This document shows, in pieces, positions 55,983-63,840 of a stretch of DNA of 64,000 nucleotides. The position numbers and the translations under genes are program-made. The stretch covers positions 104,773 through 168,772 of the forward strand of contig NZ_NOYI01000020.1 of the NCBI RefSeq assembly GCF_002258785.1, in the 5' to 3' direction. The stretch is from Rhodococcus sp. 06-235-1A. GTDB taxonomy: Bacteria > Actinomycetota > Actinomycetes > Mycobacteriales > Mycobacteriaceae. How positions within the stretch are numbered: position 1 is the stretch's first letter; the number at the start of each line of letters is the position of its first letter. The notes under the pieces are model-generated. The model had not been told where the DNA came from. It searched no databases and worked only from the letters and a program-made list of their open reading frames with translations.

Positions 55983-56927
55983 ATGACGCATCGCATTGCT
56001 GTCTATGTGCGCGACGGCCTCCTCGCCATGGAGTTGGGCATCGTGCATCGCCTGTTCGGGCAGGCGCAATCCGATTCCGGCGATCCGCTCTACGACGTGT
56101 TCACCTGCACCGACGTGCCCGGTCCGGTTCGTACCGACTCCGACGTTCGGATCCTCGTCGAACGCGGGCTCGACGCCGTGGCCGATGCCGACACCGTCAT
56201 CGTTCCTGCCTCCGACGCCGACTACACGTCGAATGGCGCTGTTTCCACCTTGTTCGATACGTTGTCGACCCAGAGATTGGCGTCTATCTGTACAGGGTCG
56301 TTCGTCCTGGCTGCGGCGGGCGTGCTCGACGGCAAACGGGCCACCACGCACTGGAAGTCGGCCTCCCGGTTCGCCGAGCTGTATCCACAGGTACTACTCG
56401 ATCCCAACGTGCTCTACACCGAGGACGGCAACGTACTTACTGCGGCAGGGGAAGCATCGGGAATCGATCTGTGCCTGTACATGATTCGTCAGGATTTCGG
56501 TGCGGCGGTGGCCAACCGGGTGGCCCGGGGAACCGTCGTACCACCCCATCGCAGCGGTGGTCAGGCGCAGTACATCGACACCCCGGTACCGCAGACGCAC
56601 GGCACATCGACGGCGGACGCGCAGGAGTGGGCGCTGAGCAATTTGGGTGCGCCCCTGTCGGTGGAAGACCTGGCGCGACGGCAGTCGATGAGTGTCCGGA
56701 CGTTCTCTCGCCGATTCATGGCCGAAGTCGGTGTCTCCCCGGCCCGTTGGATCGTGGCGCAGCGGGTGCAGCGAGCGCGAGAGTTACTCGAGAATACAGA
56801 CCTGACCATCGAACGCATCGCGCACGACACTGGATTCGGCACCGCCACATCGTTGAGAAACCAGCTTGCTGCGGAATTGGGGGTCTCACCCAGCGCATAC
56901 CGGGCGACGTTCAGAGTGGGCGGTTGA
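55983..56927 (+). CDS. GlxA family regulator (DJ-1/PfpI domain + AraC HTH)
   Basis: A 314-residue protein. The N-terminal DJ-1/PfpI domain (about 4-165) has CTGSFVLAAAGVLDGKRATTHWKS, with the nucleophile-elbow cysteine present. The C-terminal AraC domain (about 212-310) has two helix-turn-helices, LSVEDLARRQSMSVRTFSRRFMAEVGVSPARWI and LTIERIAHDTGFGTATSLRNQL. Such proteins sense small nitrogenous metabolites or stress, but the ligand is unknown. There is no neighbouring target operon. A hairpin repeat lies just upstream. Confidence 0.92.
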   Translation: MTHRIAVYVRDGLLAMELGIVHRLFGQAQSDSGDPLYDVFTCTDVPGPVRTDSDVRILVERGLDAVADADTVIVPASDADYTSNGAVSTLFDTLSTQRLASICTGSFVLAAAGVLDGKRATTHWKSASRFAELYPQVLLDPNVLYTEDGNVLTAAGEASGIDLCLYMIRQDFGAAVANRVARGTVVPPHRSGGQAQYIDTPVPQTHGTSTADAQEWALSNLGAPLSVEDLARRQSMSVRTFSRRFMAEVGVSPARWIVAQRVQRARELLENTDLTIERIAHDTGFGTATSLRNQLAAELGVSPSAYRATFRVGG

Positions 56928-57011
56928 CCCGCCTATCATAAGCTACTGACAAGTTGCTGTCTGTGAATCGTTATGCAGGGCAATAGTTTTCGATTCGACT
57001 ACCTTTGTGCA

Positions 57012-57027
57012 TCGAACGCACGTTCGA
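57012..57027 (+). promoter_or_regulatory. Consensus LexA (SOS) box
   Basis: TCGAAC-GCAC-GTTCGA is an exact match to the mycobacterial/actinobacterial LexA site TCGAAC-N4-GTTCGA. It sits 13 bases upstream of the ATG of the DUF222-HNH gene and so should block its transcription start. Confidence 0.92.
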
Positions 57028-57040
57028 TACACTTGCTGCC

Positions 57041-58363
57041 ATGACCACCGCGATCTGGCAACTGAGCGAGAGTGAACTCCTCGCCGACGCCACCGCGGTC
57101 TCCCACCAGATCCAGCTCCTCGAAGCCCGTCGTATCGCCCTCGTCGCCGACATCGACACCCGCGTGAGCCGCGAGAAACTCGGCTTCCCCGGACCCGCCG
57201 GATGGTTGACCTCCACCACCCTGCTGTCACCGTCCAAAGCAAACAAGATCGTCGCCCTCGCCCGCGGCATGGCTGCGTTCCCCGACATCGCCGACGCCGT
57301 GAACACCGGCGTCATGACCATCGATCACGCCGCATTGATCCTGACCTTCGCCGAAACACCCCCGAAGAACCTGCCGGACGAGGGTCGCGATGTCGCGCGT
57401 CAAGCTCTGATCGCCGCCGCCACCGGGCCCGAAGCACGCACCGGCCGGATTCGTGCAGCGATCACCAGACTCGAAGACAGCTTCGGCAACAAGAAACCAC
57501 CCGCCGAGGACACCGACCGCAACGAACTCTTCGCCTCCACAACGTTGAACGGGCGGCTGGTGTTGAAAGGTGATTTCGATGCGATCACCGGAGAGAAACT
57601 CCTCACCGCACTATCACCGTTGACCGAACCGCGACCCGCCGCTGACGGCACCCACGACGACCGCAGCCCCGCCAAGCGCAGAGCCGACGCCTTCGGACAC
57701 ATCCTCGACCAATACCTCGCCTCCAGTAACCGCCCCATCGAAGGCGGTGAACGCCCGCACCTGAACCTGCACATCGGCCTGCGCGATCTCACCGACCTCC
57801 GCGACAGTGCTGACAGTGCCGATGCCGACGACATCACCGACGACGAGAACACCCGCGCTGCAGCCGAATCCGATGAACCACCTGCCGCTGAGCGTGGCGC
57901 GTATCGCGACTTGTTCGGCGACGGCACTTCGGTCGGGTGGCTACCCTGGATGGGACCGCTCTCCCGCCATACTTCCCGCCAGTTGGCCTGCGATTGTGTC
58001 CTCACTGCCATCGTGATGGACGAGAACGGTAACCCGTTGAACCTTGCCCGCACCGCCCGCACCGTCACCGCCACACAACGCAAAGCCCTCACCGCCCGCG
58101 ATCACGGCTGCGCCTTCCCCGGCTGCGGAAAACCCGCCGCCTGGACCGAAGGCCACCACATCTGGCACTGGGCCGACGGCGGCCCCACCGACATGAACAA
58201 CCTCGTCCTACTCTGCGGATTCCACCACCGACTCATGCACCACTCCGACTGGGAAGTGTTCATCGGCACCGACAACCACCCGTGGTTCGTACCGCCGGCA
58301 TCAGTGGACCCCTACCGACAACCCCGACAATCCCATGCCCGAGCAGGCCCCCACATCGCGTGA
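57041..58363 (+). CDS. DUF222 / HNH endonuclease protein (13E12-type), SOS-controlled
   Basis: A 440-residue protein from ATG 57041. The N-terminal DUF222 region is about 15-300 (LLEARRIALVADIDTRV; GPAGWLTSTTLLSPSKANKIVALAR). The C-terminal HNH nuclease is CAFPGCGKPAAWTEGHHIWHWADGGPTDMNNLVLLCGFHHRLMHH, with two zinc-type Cys pairs and the HH...N...H core. This family matches the multicopy 13E12 repeat proteins of mycobacteria, several of which are LexA-regulated and have spread as mobile-like units. Here the LexA box lies directly before the start. The target is unknown. Confidence 0.92.
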   Translation: MTTAIWQLSESELLADATAVSHQIQLLEARRIALVADIDTRVSREKLGFPGPAGWLTSTTLLSPSKANKIVALARGMAAFPDIADAVNTGVMTIDHAALILTFAETPPKNLPDEGRDVARQALIAAATGPEARTGRIRAAITRLEDSFGNKKPPAEDTDRNELFASTTLNGRLVLKGDFDAITGEKLLTALSPLTEPRPAADGTHDDRSPAKRRADAFGHILDQYLASSNRPIEGGERPHLNLHIGLRDLTDLRDSADSADADDITDDENTRAAAESDEPPAAERGAYRDLFGDGTSVGWLPWMGPLSRHTSRQLACDCVLTAIVMDENGNPLNLARTARTVTATQRKALTARDHGCAFPGCGKPAAWTEGHHIWHWADGGPTDMNNLVLLCGFHHRLMHHSDWEVFIGTDNHPWFVPPASVDPYRQPRQSHARAGPHIA

Positions 58364-58370
58364 ACCCCTG

Positions 58371-58412
58371 GAAAAAACCCAGCCCCGCACCGAGAACACG
58401 GCGCGGGGCTGG
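58371..58412 (-). terminator. Terminator of the coiled-coil gene
   Basis: CCAGCCCCGC and GCGGGGCTGG form a 10-bp stem. On the minus strand it is followed by a run of six T (plus-strand AAAAAA at 58372-58377). It may serve the convergent HNH gene as well. Confidence 0.85.
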
Positions 58413-58443
58413 AAGAGATTGGAAGGTGAACTGATTCGAGCTG

Positions 58444-59097
58444 TCAGTCCTTGTTCTTCTCCGCGATGAACAGCTTCTCGATGCGCTCCGCCTCGTCCTT
58501 CTTGGCAGCGGCTTCGTCGGAACGCTCTGCTGCCTCGGCCAATTGGGCCTCGGACGGCGCGGCGGCCAGCTTCTCCTGCTTGTCGACCTGTGCCTGCTGA
58601 GCCTTCTTGCGGTCCTCGGCAGCCTTCGCGGTGGCAGCGGCCTGCTCGTCCGCCTTCTTCCTCTCCGCAGCAGCCTTGCGTTCGGCATCCTGAGCAGCTT
58701 CGCGCTTGCGTTGCTCTGCCTCCTGGCGGGCGTCACGTGCTGCTTCCTGGGCAGCGGCGTCGGCGGCCCTGCGATCCTTCTCGGCCGTCTCGCGAGCCAC
58801 CTTCAACTCGTCGTCCGCTGCGGTCTTCTTTGCCCGCGCCTCGGCGTCGAGGCGCGCGGCCTCGGCACGATTCTCGGTGCTGTCGACGAGGGTCTCACCG
58901 CGGTTGGCGAGGCCCTTGTCTCCCAACAGGTTTCCGACAGCGCGGTCGAGCGAGCCGAGGGTGTGTTCGTAGACCAGGCGGGCGGGGGCTTCCGCGTCCA
59001 TCTTCTCGACGACGTTGGTCTCGATGAGCTGCAACGGAATTCGAGCGATCCTGTATTGAATGCGAAGGATGGTCAGTGGTATTGCCAAAACGCTCAT
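58444..59097 (-). CDS. Ala/Glu/Lys-rich coiled-coil protein
   Basis: A 217-residue protein. A hydrophobic or amphipathic N-terminus (MSVLAIPLTILRIQYRIARIPLQLIE) leads to about 140 residues of heptad-like Ala/Lys/Glu/Arg coiled coil (AARLDAEARAKKTAADDELKVARETAEKDRR). It may be a membrane-peripheral stress protein (inference). It is in tandem with the CsbD-like gene (30-base gap), whose long coiled coil is similar in composition, so the two probably interact. Confidence 0.7.
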   Translation of the reverse strand: MSVLAIPLTILRIQYRIARIPLQLIETNVVEKMDAEAPARLVYEHTLGSLDRAVGNLLGDKGLANRGETLVDSTENRAEAARLDAEARAKKTAADDELKVARETAEKDRRAADAAAQEAARDARQEAEQRKREAAQDAERKAAAERKKADEQAAATAKAAEDRKKAQQAQVDKQEKLAAAPSEAQLAEAAERSDEAAAKKDEAERIEKLFIAEKNKD

Positions 59098-59127
59098 GTA
59101 GCGAAACTCCTGTTGTGCGGTAGTGGG

Positions 59128-59655
59128 TCAAGCCTGGTTGCGGAGCTCTTCGGCCTTCTTGCGGTCGGCTTCGGCTTGGCGAAGTGCCTCCTGGTGCTTC
59201 TGTGCGGCCACCATCTCGTCGGAGTCCGCCGCTGCCTGCTCGATGCGTCGGTCCTCGTCGGCCTCGATCTGCTCGGCGGTCGCGTCGACCTCAGCGGCAG
59301 CGCGCTCCTGTGCCACGGCCTCTCGTTTGTTCTGCTCGGCAGCGGCCACCTGTGTCTCCCGAACTCGAGCTGCCTGAGCCTCGGTCACCGCGGCGTTTTC
59401 CTCCGCGGCCTCCCTGCGACTCTCGGCCGCAGTGCGCACGTCGGCAAGTTCTTCCCCGGCCTCGGTGGCCTGAGCCTCCGCTACCCGCTCCGTGGCCTGG
59501 GCCTCCTTGCGTTCGCGTGCTTGGGCGGCCTGCAACTGACCTTCTGCCGTCAACGAGTCGTTGCCGGTCACCGCGCCCGCGACCTCTTTGGCTTTGCCCT
59601 TGATTCCGTCGAGCAATCCCTTGCGTGCTTCGCCCGCTACGTTCTCGTCAGTCAT
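59128..59655 (-). CDS. CsbD-like stress protein with coiled-coil extension
   Basis: A 175-residue protein from ATG 59655. Residues about 12-42 (LLDGIKGKAKEVAGAVTGNDSLTAEGQLQAA) match the CsbD domain of general stress proteins. The remainder is a long Ala/Glu/Arg coiled coil (ERVAEAQATEAGEELADVRTAAESRREAAEEN). CsbD proteins are usually about 60-70 residues, so the fusion is unusual. It is divergent from the hydrolase gene and upstream of the second coiled-coil gene. Confidence 0.75.
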   Translation of the reverse strand: MTDENVAGEARKGLLDGIKGKAKEVAGAVTGNDSLTAEGQLQAAQARERKEAQATERVAEAQATEAGEELADVRTAAESRREAAEENAAVTEAQAARVRETQVAAAEQNKREAVAQERAAAEVDATAEQIEADEDRRIEQAAADSDEMVAAQKHQEALRQAEADRKKAEELRNQA

Positions 59656-59747
59656 GTAACTGCAGGTACCCACTGGCTGTTCGAGTAACCCCGTGTCGGT
59701 GCCGAACGATACGATCCCCGACGGACGCATCAGCAGTGAGGAGACCT

Positions 59748-60557
59748 ATGCCTATCGCCAAGATCAACGGCATCGACATCAATTACCAGGTCAAAGGCAG
59801 TGGAGACCTGGTGGTTCTCGTTATGGGTACCGGCAGCCCCGGCCGTGTGTGGGAGCTGCATCAGGTGCCCGCTCTCACAGCGGCGGGGTACCGGGTGTGC
59901 ACGTTCGACAATCGCGGCATCGCGCCGTCGTCGGAGAGCACTCACGGCATCACGATCGAATCCATGGTCGCCGATACCGCCGGCCTGATCGAACTCGTGC
60001 GCAACGGCGAGGAGAAGGCCTTCGTCGTCGGTACGTCGATGGGCTCACGCGTCGCGCAGGAGCTGGCGTTGGCCAGGCCTGATCTGGTGCGCAAGGCCGT
60101 GTTCCTCGCCGGGCACGCCAGAGTGGACGAGTTTCAGAAGACCCTCGCCCACGGTGAGCGGGCCCTCTACGACAAGCGGGTCGAGCTCCCCGGCACGTAC
60201 TCGGCGGCGGTGACGGCAGTGATGAACCTGTCGCCTGCGACGTTGCGTGACGGACGCAGTGCCCGCGATTGGCTGGATTTGTTCGAGTTCTCGGCGTCGT
60301 CGCCGACGGCCGGGGTGCGTGCTCAGCTGGGGATGGAGGACGATTTCGATCGAACTTCGGCTTACCGAGGGGTGTCGGTGCCGTGCCTGTCGGTGGGGTT
60401 CGCCGACGATCGGATGATCCCCGCCTACCTGGGCAAGGAGCTGGCCGACGCCATTCCAGGTGCCCGGTACGTCGAAATTGCAGATGCCGGCCATTACGGA
60501 TATCTCGAGCGCCCCGAGGCCGTCAATGCGGAATTGCTCGGCTTTCTGAAGGCCTGA
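59748..60557 (+). CDS. Alpha/beta hydrolase
   Basis: A 269-residue alpha/beta hydrolase starting at ATG 59748 after GAGGAG. The nucleophile elbow is VVGTSMGSRVAQELAL (Ser about 100), the acid is probably in SVGFADDRMIPAYLG, and the base His is in IADAGHYGYLERPEAV. FDNRGIAPSSE near 55-65 is a common lid-side motif in esterases and non-haem haloperoxidase-like members. The substrate is unknown. Confidence 0.88.
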   Translation: MPIAKINGIDINYQVKGSGDLVVLVMGTGSPGRVWELHQVPALTAAGYRVCTFDNRGIAPSSESTHGITIESMVADTAGLIELVRNGEEKAFVVGTSMGSRVAQELALARPDLVRKAVFLAGHARVDEFQKTLAHGERALYDKRVELPGTYSAAVTAVMNLSPATLRDGRSARDWLDLFEFSASSPTAGVRAQLGMEDDFDRTSAYRGVSVPCLSVGFADDRMIPAYLGKELADAIPGARYVEIADAGHYGYLERPEAVNAELLGFLKA

Positions 60558-60648
60558 CGGCACCGGGCAGGTACCCGCGTTGCTAGTGTCGTGGTGCACT
60601 TCACGGTGCAGCACGTACCAATCAAACGTTTGCGACGAGTGAGGCGAG

Positions 60649-60909
60649 ATGAGTACCAACCCGTTCGATGACGAAGACGGACGCTTCTTCGTGCTGGTCA
60701 ACGACGAAGACCAGCATTCGCTGTGGCCGACGTTCTCCGAGGTCCCCCAGGGATGGCGTGTCGTCTTCGGTGAAGACACCCGCGCCGCCTGCTTGGAATA
60801 CGTCGAGAAGAACTGGACCGATATGCGTCCGCGTAGCCTGCGTGAGGCCATGGAAGCCGACGCTGCTGCACGCGCCTCTGCCGAGGGAACCCCCAGCACC
60901 GAGGCCTGA
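60649..60909 (+). CDS. MbtH family protein (orphan)
   Basis: An 86-residue MbtH-like protein with the family signature [24 protein letters not shown] (about 4-27), [23 protein letters not shown] and the end [12 protein letters not shown]. The three conserved tryptophans are Trp26, Trp36 and Trp57. These proteins bind and activate adenylation domains of nonribosomal peptide synthetases. No synthetase lies in the window, so it must act in trans, for example on a siderophore system elsewhere. A short Ala/Ser-rich tail follows. Confidence 0.96.
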   Translation: MSTNPFDDEDGRFFVLVNDEDQHSLWPTFSEVPQGWRVVFGEDTRAACLEYVEKNWTDMRPRSLREAMEADAAARASAEGTPSTEA

Positions 60910-60917
60910 CCTCCGCG

Positions 60918-62381
60918 TTACGAAGTACCCGTGCCGCGCCGCCGACGAACCGTCGGTCGGCGCGGTTCTTCTTTGCGGCGAAGCGTCGGTCGCAGTAGTT
61001 CCTCGGTGCGCGCCAGGATGCGCGGCCGGCGCAGGGTGCGGGCACCCCATTCACCCAGGGTCACGCCGGCGGCCAGGCCGCAGCCGACGCCGAACGCAGC
61101 GAACAGCGAACTGATTCCGAGCAGTAGTTGGTCGTTCAGGATCGCGTACAGGCCGCGGTACAGGGATAGACCAGGCAGCAACGGCGTGATGCCGGCAACG
61201 GCCACGATCAACGGCGGAATGAGCGCACGACGGGCCAGCAGACCACCGGCGAATCCGACGACGACGGCGGCGATGGCCGAGGCGATGATCGGCCCCACAT
61301 TGAGCGTCTGCGACAGCAGATAGACGAGGGAGCCTGCGAAACCGCCCATGAAGGCGGCCGTCAACGCACGTCGCTCGGCGTAGCAGGCAAGCGCATAGAA
61401 CAACGACGCTGCTGCGCCTGCGAGCACTTTCGTGGGGACCTGCAGAATGTCCGGCGGTGCCAAGTTGCTGATCTGGGGCAGATCGCTACCGATAAGCGCC
61501 GCGATCCGCAGCGAGGTAGCGACACCGGCAATGATGCCGCCGGTCATCATCAACACTTCGAAGAATCTCGCCGACGCCGTGATCGGGGCACCGGTGATCG
61601 CGTCTTGCACCGAGCCGACGAGCGAGAGACCCGACAGCAGCACGACCACACCGGCCGCGATGATCTGCGACGGCGAAATGTTGATGTTGAGCTGATCCTG
61701 AAAGTTGTACAGCGTGATCGCCGGTGTCGCGGCCACGAAGCCGCCGACCACCTGCTGAAAGAAGAACGGCAAGCCCGCGCGGTTGAGCACTCGTCCGATG
61801 CGGTCGATCACCATCGTCGTCAGGAAGCTGATCACAGCCACAAGGGGGCCACCGCCGAGCAGCACACTGATGGCCGCGGCCATACCGGACCAGGCAAGGG
61901 TCGCGATCCAGCGGTTGTAGGGGTGCGGGGCCTTGGTGATCTCGTCGAGTCGATCGAGCGCCGCACTCGGCGGCACCATCTTCACCCGGACCGCGCGAAT
62001 GAGACGGTCCACCTCGGCCAGACGCGTGAAGTCCATCGAGCGGTAATGCACGATGCGCATCGTCGACGCCGGAGGACGCGTCGGGCCGCGATGTGCACTC
62101 AGAGTGATCGAGTTGTACGTGACGTCGACATCGCAGCGCGCGAGGCCGTACGTCGCCGCGATGAACTGCACCTGCGTCGCCGTATCCACCGCCGAAGTGC
62201 CTGATGCCAACAACACCTCGCCGACGCGAACCGCGAGATCCAGAACCTCCGCGACCGACGCATCGTCGGTCAGATCGATCGGGCGTAGAGGTGACGGTGC
62301 TGCGGTCGGCGTATCGATGGTGGCCCGACGCTCACCGGTGAGACGGCTCAGCGAAGCCGTCAGGTCTTGCAGGAAAGTCAT
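60918..62381 (-). CDS. Threonine/serine exporter family protein (ThrE-type)
   Basis: A 487-residue fused ThrE protein. The N-terminal DUF1212 domain begins with VAEVLDLAVRVGEVLLASGTSAVDTATQVQFIAATYGL and includes the amphipathic region with TRPPASTMRIVHYRSMDFTRL. About ten membrane helices follow in two five-helix halves, the second DUF3815-like. The Arg-rich C-terminus (TLRRKEEPRRPTVRRRR) is cytoplasmic. It exports small amino acids in Corynebacterium; its specificity here is inference. Confidence 0.9.
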   Translation of the reverse strand: MTFLQDLTASLSRLTGERRATIDTPTAAPSPLRPIDLTDDASVAEVLDLAVRVGEVLLASGTSAVDTATQVQFIAATYGLARCDVDVTYNSITLSAHRGPTRPPASTMRIVHYRSMDFTRLAEVDRLIRAVRVKMVPPSAALDRLDEITKAPHPYNRWIATLAWSGMAAAISVLLGGGPLVAVISFLTTMVIDRIGRVLNRAGLPFFFQQVVGGFVAATPAITLYNFQDQLNINISPSQIIAAGVVVLLSGLSLVGSVQDAITGAPITASARFFEVLMMTGGIIAGVATSLRIAALIGSDLPQISNLAPPDILQVPTKVLAGAAASLFYALACYAERRALTAAFMGGFAGSLVYLLSQTLNVGPIIASAIAAVVVGFAGGLLARRALIPPLIVAVAGITPLLPGLSLYRGLYAILNDQLLLGISSLFAAFGVGCGLAAGVTLGEWGARTLRRPRILARTEELLRPTLRRKEEPRRPTVRRRRGTGTS

Positions 62382-62473
62382 GACCGTCTTTACACGTTGC
62401 TGGGGTGATCCACCGACAAGGTACCTGTTGACACTGAGCGTCCGATGAACGGATATGCTGGGCTCGCTTCACT

Positions 62474-62545
62474 GCCTCCTTAGCTCAGCGGTAGAGCACT
62501 CGCCTTGTAAGCGAGCGGTCAACGGTTCAATCCCGTTAGGAGGCT
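62474..62545 (+). tRNA. tRNA-Thr (anticodon TGT)
   Basis: A full cloverleaf of 72 bases: acceptor GCCTCCT pairs with AGGAGGC, the D-arm is AGCTCAGCGGTAGAGC, the anticodon arm is CTCGCCTTGTAAGCGAG with TGT in the loop, and the T-arm is AACGGTTCAATCCCGTT. The CCA end is not encoded. A T-rich stretch (TCTTTTTTGG) about 40 bases downstream can terminate it. No duplicated 3' end (att site) was found nearby. Confidence 0.97.
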
Positions 62546-62817
62546 CTTGCGGACGGCTCTGACCAGCGAAAGCGGTTGGTGCCGCCTCTTTTTTGGCCTG
62601 TTGTAGCCGCTCGTTTCTTGCGCGAGCCCGGTTCGTCCACCTGGGCTTATGTGTGGCGTGTGACCTGGGGATTTGCCGGTTCGGCGGCTCGATTCGGCGT
62701 TCGGTGTCACAGAATGTCACAACTCGTTGCTAACTCACCGGTGAGCATTCGTGTGGATGTAGATGGATCTCTGTGTACCGGGCGGGAGTGACCAGGCCTG
62801 GTTCGAGGTGTTCAATC

Positions 62818-62858
62818 AGTGTCGGTTCTGTAGGCTTGGAGCCTACGTATCCGACACT
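62818..62858 (+). promoter_or_regulatory. Inverted repeats before abiEi-like gene
   Basis: Nested arms AGTGTCGG/CCGACACT and GTAGGC/GCCTAC form a 41-base structure ending 14 bases before the GTG. AbiEi antitoxins repress their own promoter by binding inverted repeats, so this is the expected operator. Otherwise the 327-base gap 62546-62872 after the tRNA shows no gene. Confidence 0.6.
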
Positions 62859-62872
62859 TGATGGAGGTGACT

Positions 62873-63529
62873 GTGACGACAAGCGATGTGCGACGCCGTC
62901 AGGCCGGGTTACCTCCCGAGTTTGCGCGACTTCCGATGCGGATGGTGCGAGCCGCGACAGCCGCCGATGTCTACGCGCACCCACGCGCCGAGCTCGCGCG
63001 CCTGATGGACTTGGGTCTGCTGCATCGGGTGGCGACAGGTTTCTACGTGGCGGTGCCAGACGACCGGGTCGGGACCGAGTGGATGCCTGGCTTGGAGGCT
63101 GCAGCGGCCGGTATCGCGGTTGCTGCCTATGGCCGCGATGATGCTGTGGTGATGGGGGTCAGTGCGGCGCGGCTGCACGGTGCGATTCCGCGGGCGTTGG
63201 CGACGGCGGTGGTGGCTGTGCCGAAACGGCACGATCCGATTCGGTTAGCGGATCGCAAGGCACTGGTTCGGTTCGTCGTGCGCGACACAGCACGTCTGGA
63301 TGCGGAGCGCATCGATACCGAGTTGGGTCAAGTATTGGCAACTACTGCGGAGCAGACGGTGTTGGATCTGGTGAAGCGTCCGGGTCTCGGTGACGCCGAG
63401 GGTGAGGTGTGGCCGGCGGTGGAGCAGTTGTATCGGAAGTGCGATCCGAAGGTGTTAGCCGAGATCGCCGAGGCTCAGAAGATGCGAACGGCTTTGACGC
63501 GGATGCAGGATCGGTTGGGGGAGAAGTAG
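62873..63529 (+). CDS. AbiEi-family type IV antitoxin
   Basis: A 218-residue protein starting at GTG 62873 after a perfect GGAGGTGA. The N-terminal winged helix-turn-helix includes VYAHPRAELARLMDLGLLHRVATGFYVAVPDD. The C-terminal domain has VVMGVSAARLHGAIPRALATAVVAVPKRH and TAEQTVLDLVKRPGLG, as in AbiEi antitoxin/repressors. It overlaps the following toxin remnant by one base (TAGTG), which fits an abiE operon. It lies just downstream of tRNA-Thr, a typical place for an acquired module. Confidence 0.82.
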   Translation: MTTSDVRRRQAGLPPEFARLPMRMVRAATAADVYAHPRAELARLMDLGLLHRVATGFYVAVPDDRVGTEWMPGLEAAAAGIAVAAYGRDDAVVMGVSAARLHGAIPRALATAVVAVPKRHDPIRLADRKALVRFVVRDTARLDAERIDTELGQVLATTAEQTVLDLVKRPGLGDAEGEVWPAVEQLYRKCDPKVLAEIAEAQKMRTALTRMQDRLGEK

Positions 63530-63750
63530 TGAATCCCGACGAGCTGGATTCGGTGGCAACGCAATTCGGTGTCGCGCGTGCACAGGTCGAGTGGGATCAC
63601 CTGATCTCGCATCTTCTCGGCAATTCGAGTGCGCACTTCGCGGATCGGATTGTGTTCATCGGCGGGACAGCATTGGCTCGAACCCATCTGGTCGATGGTC
63701 GTCTAAGTGAGGGCGTCGACCTGATCGCTGTCGGTTCGAAGCTGCGGTGA
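63529..63750 (+). pseudogene. AbiEii-type nucleotidyltransferase toxin, truncated
   Basis: A 73-residue frame from GTG 63529, NPDELDSVATQFGVARAQVEWDHLISHLL ... IVFIGGTALARTHLVDGRLSEGVDLIA, matches the start of AbiEii toxins (usually about 250-300 residues). It then stops. The catalytic block, normally SEDIDL with two acidic residues, reads SEGVDL. The break coincides with a repeated 15-mer (63707 and 63747). With the core missing, the toxin should be inactive. Confidence 0.75.
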
Positions 63751-63761
63751 GGGCGTCGACC
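63707..63761 (+). repeat. 15-bp direct repeat at the abiEii break
   Basis: GTGAGGGCGTCGACC occurs at 63707-63721 and again at 63747-63761. The second copy directly follows the truncated frame's end (its TGA is inside the repeat). This may be the scar of a deletion or slippage that removed the rest of the toxin gene. Confidence 0.6.
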
Positions 63762-63840
63762 AGTCGCCTGGATGGCCAATTTCAACTATTGCGCTACGAA
63801 TGAGCTCGTCGTTGAGGATTGGGTGGCGGCTTGTTTATTT

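Noticed and set aside
55744..55986. 80-residue plus-strand frame MKSQAAAATMAIPQPV
   Set aside because: It overlaps the minus-strand two-helix membrane protein, which has clear hydrophobic periodicity; the plus frame runs into the hairpin repeat.
62523..62545. tRNA 3' end as an integration (att) site
   Set aside because: No second copy of the tRNA 3' end and no integrase were found in the remaining 1.4 kb.
62469..62720. Minus-strand frames across the tRNA (NGIEPLTARLQGE type)
   Set aside because: Classic spurious translation of antisense tRNA sequence.
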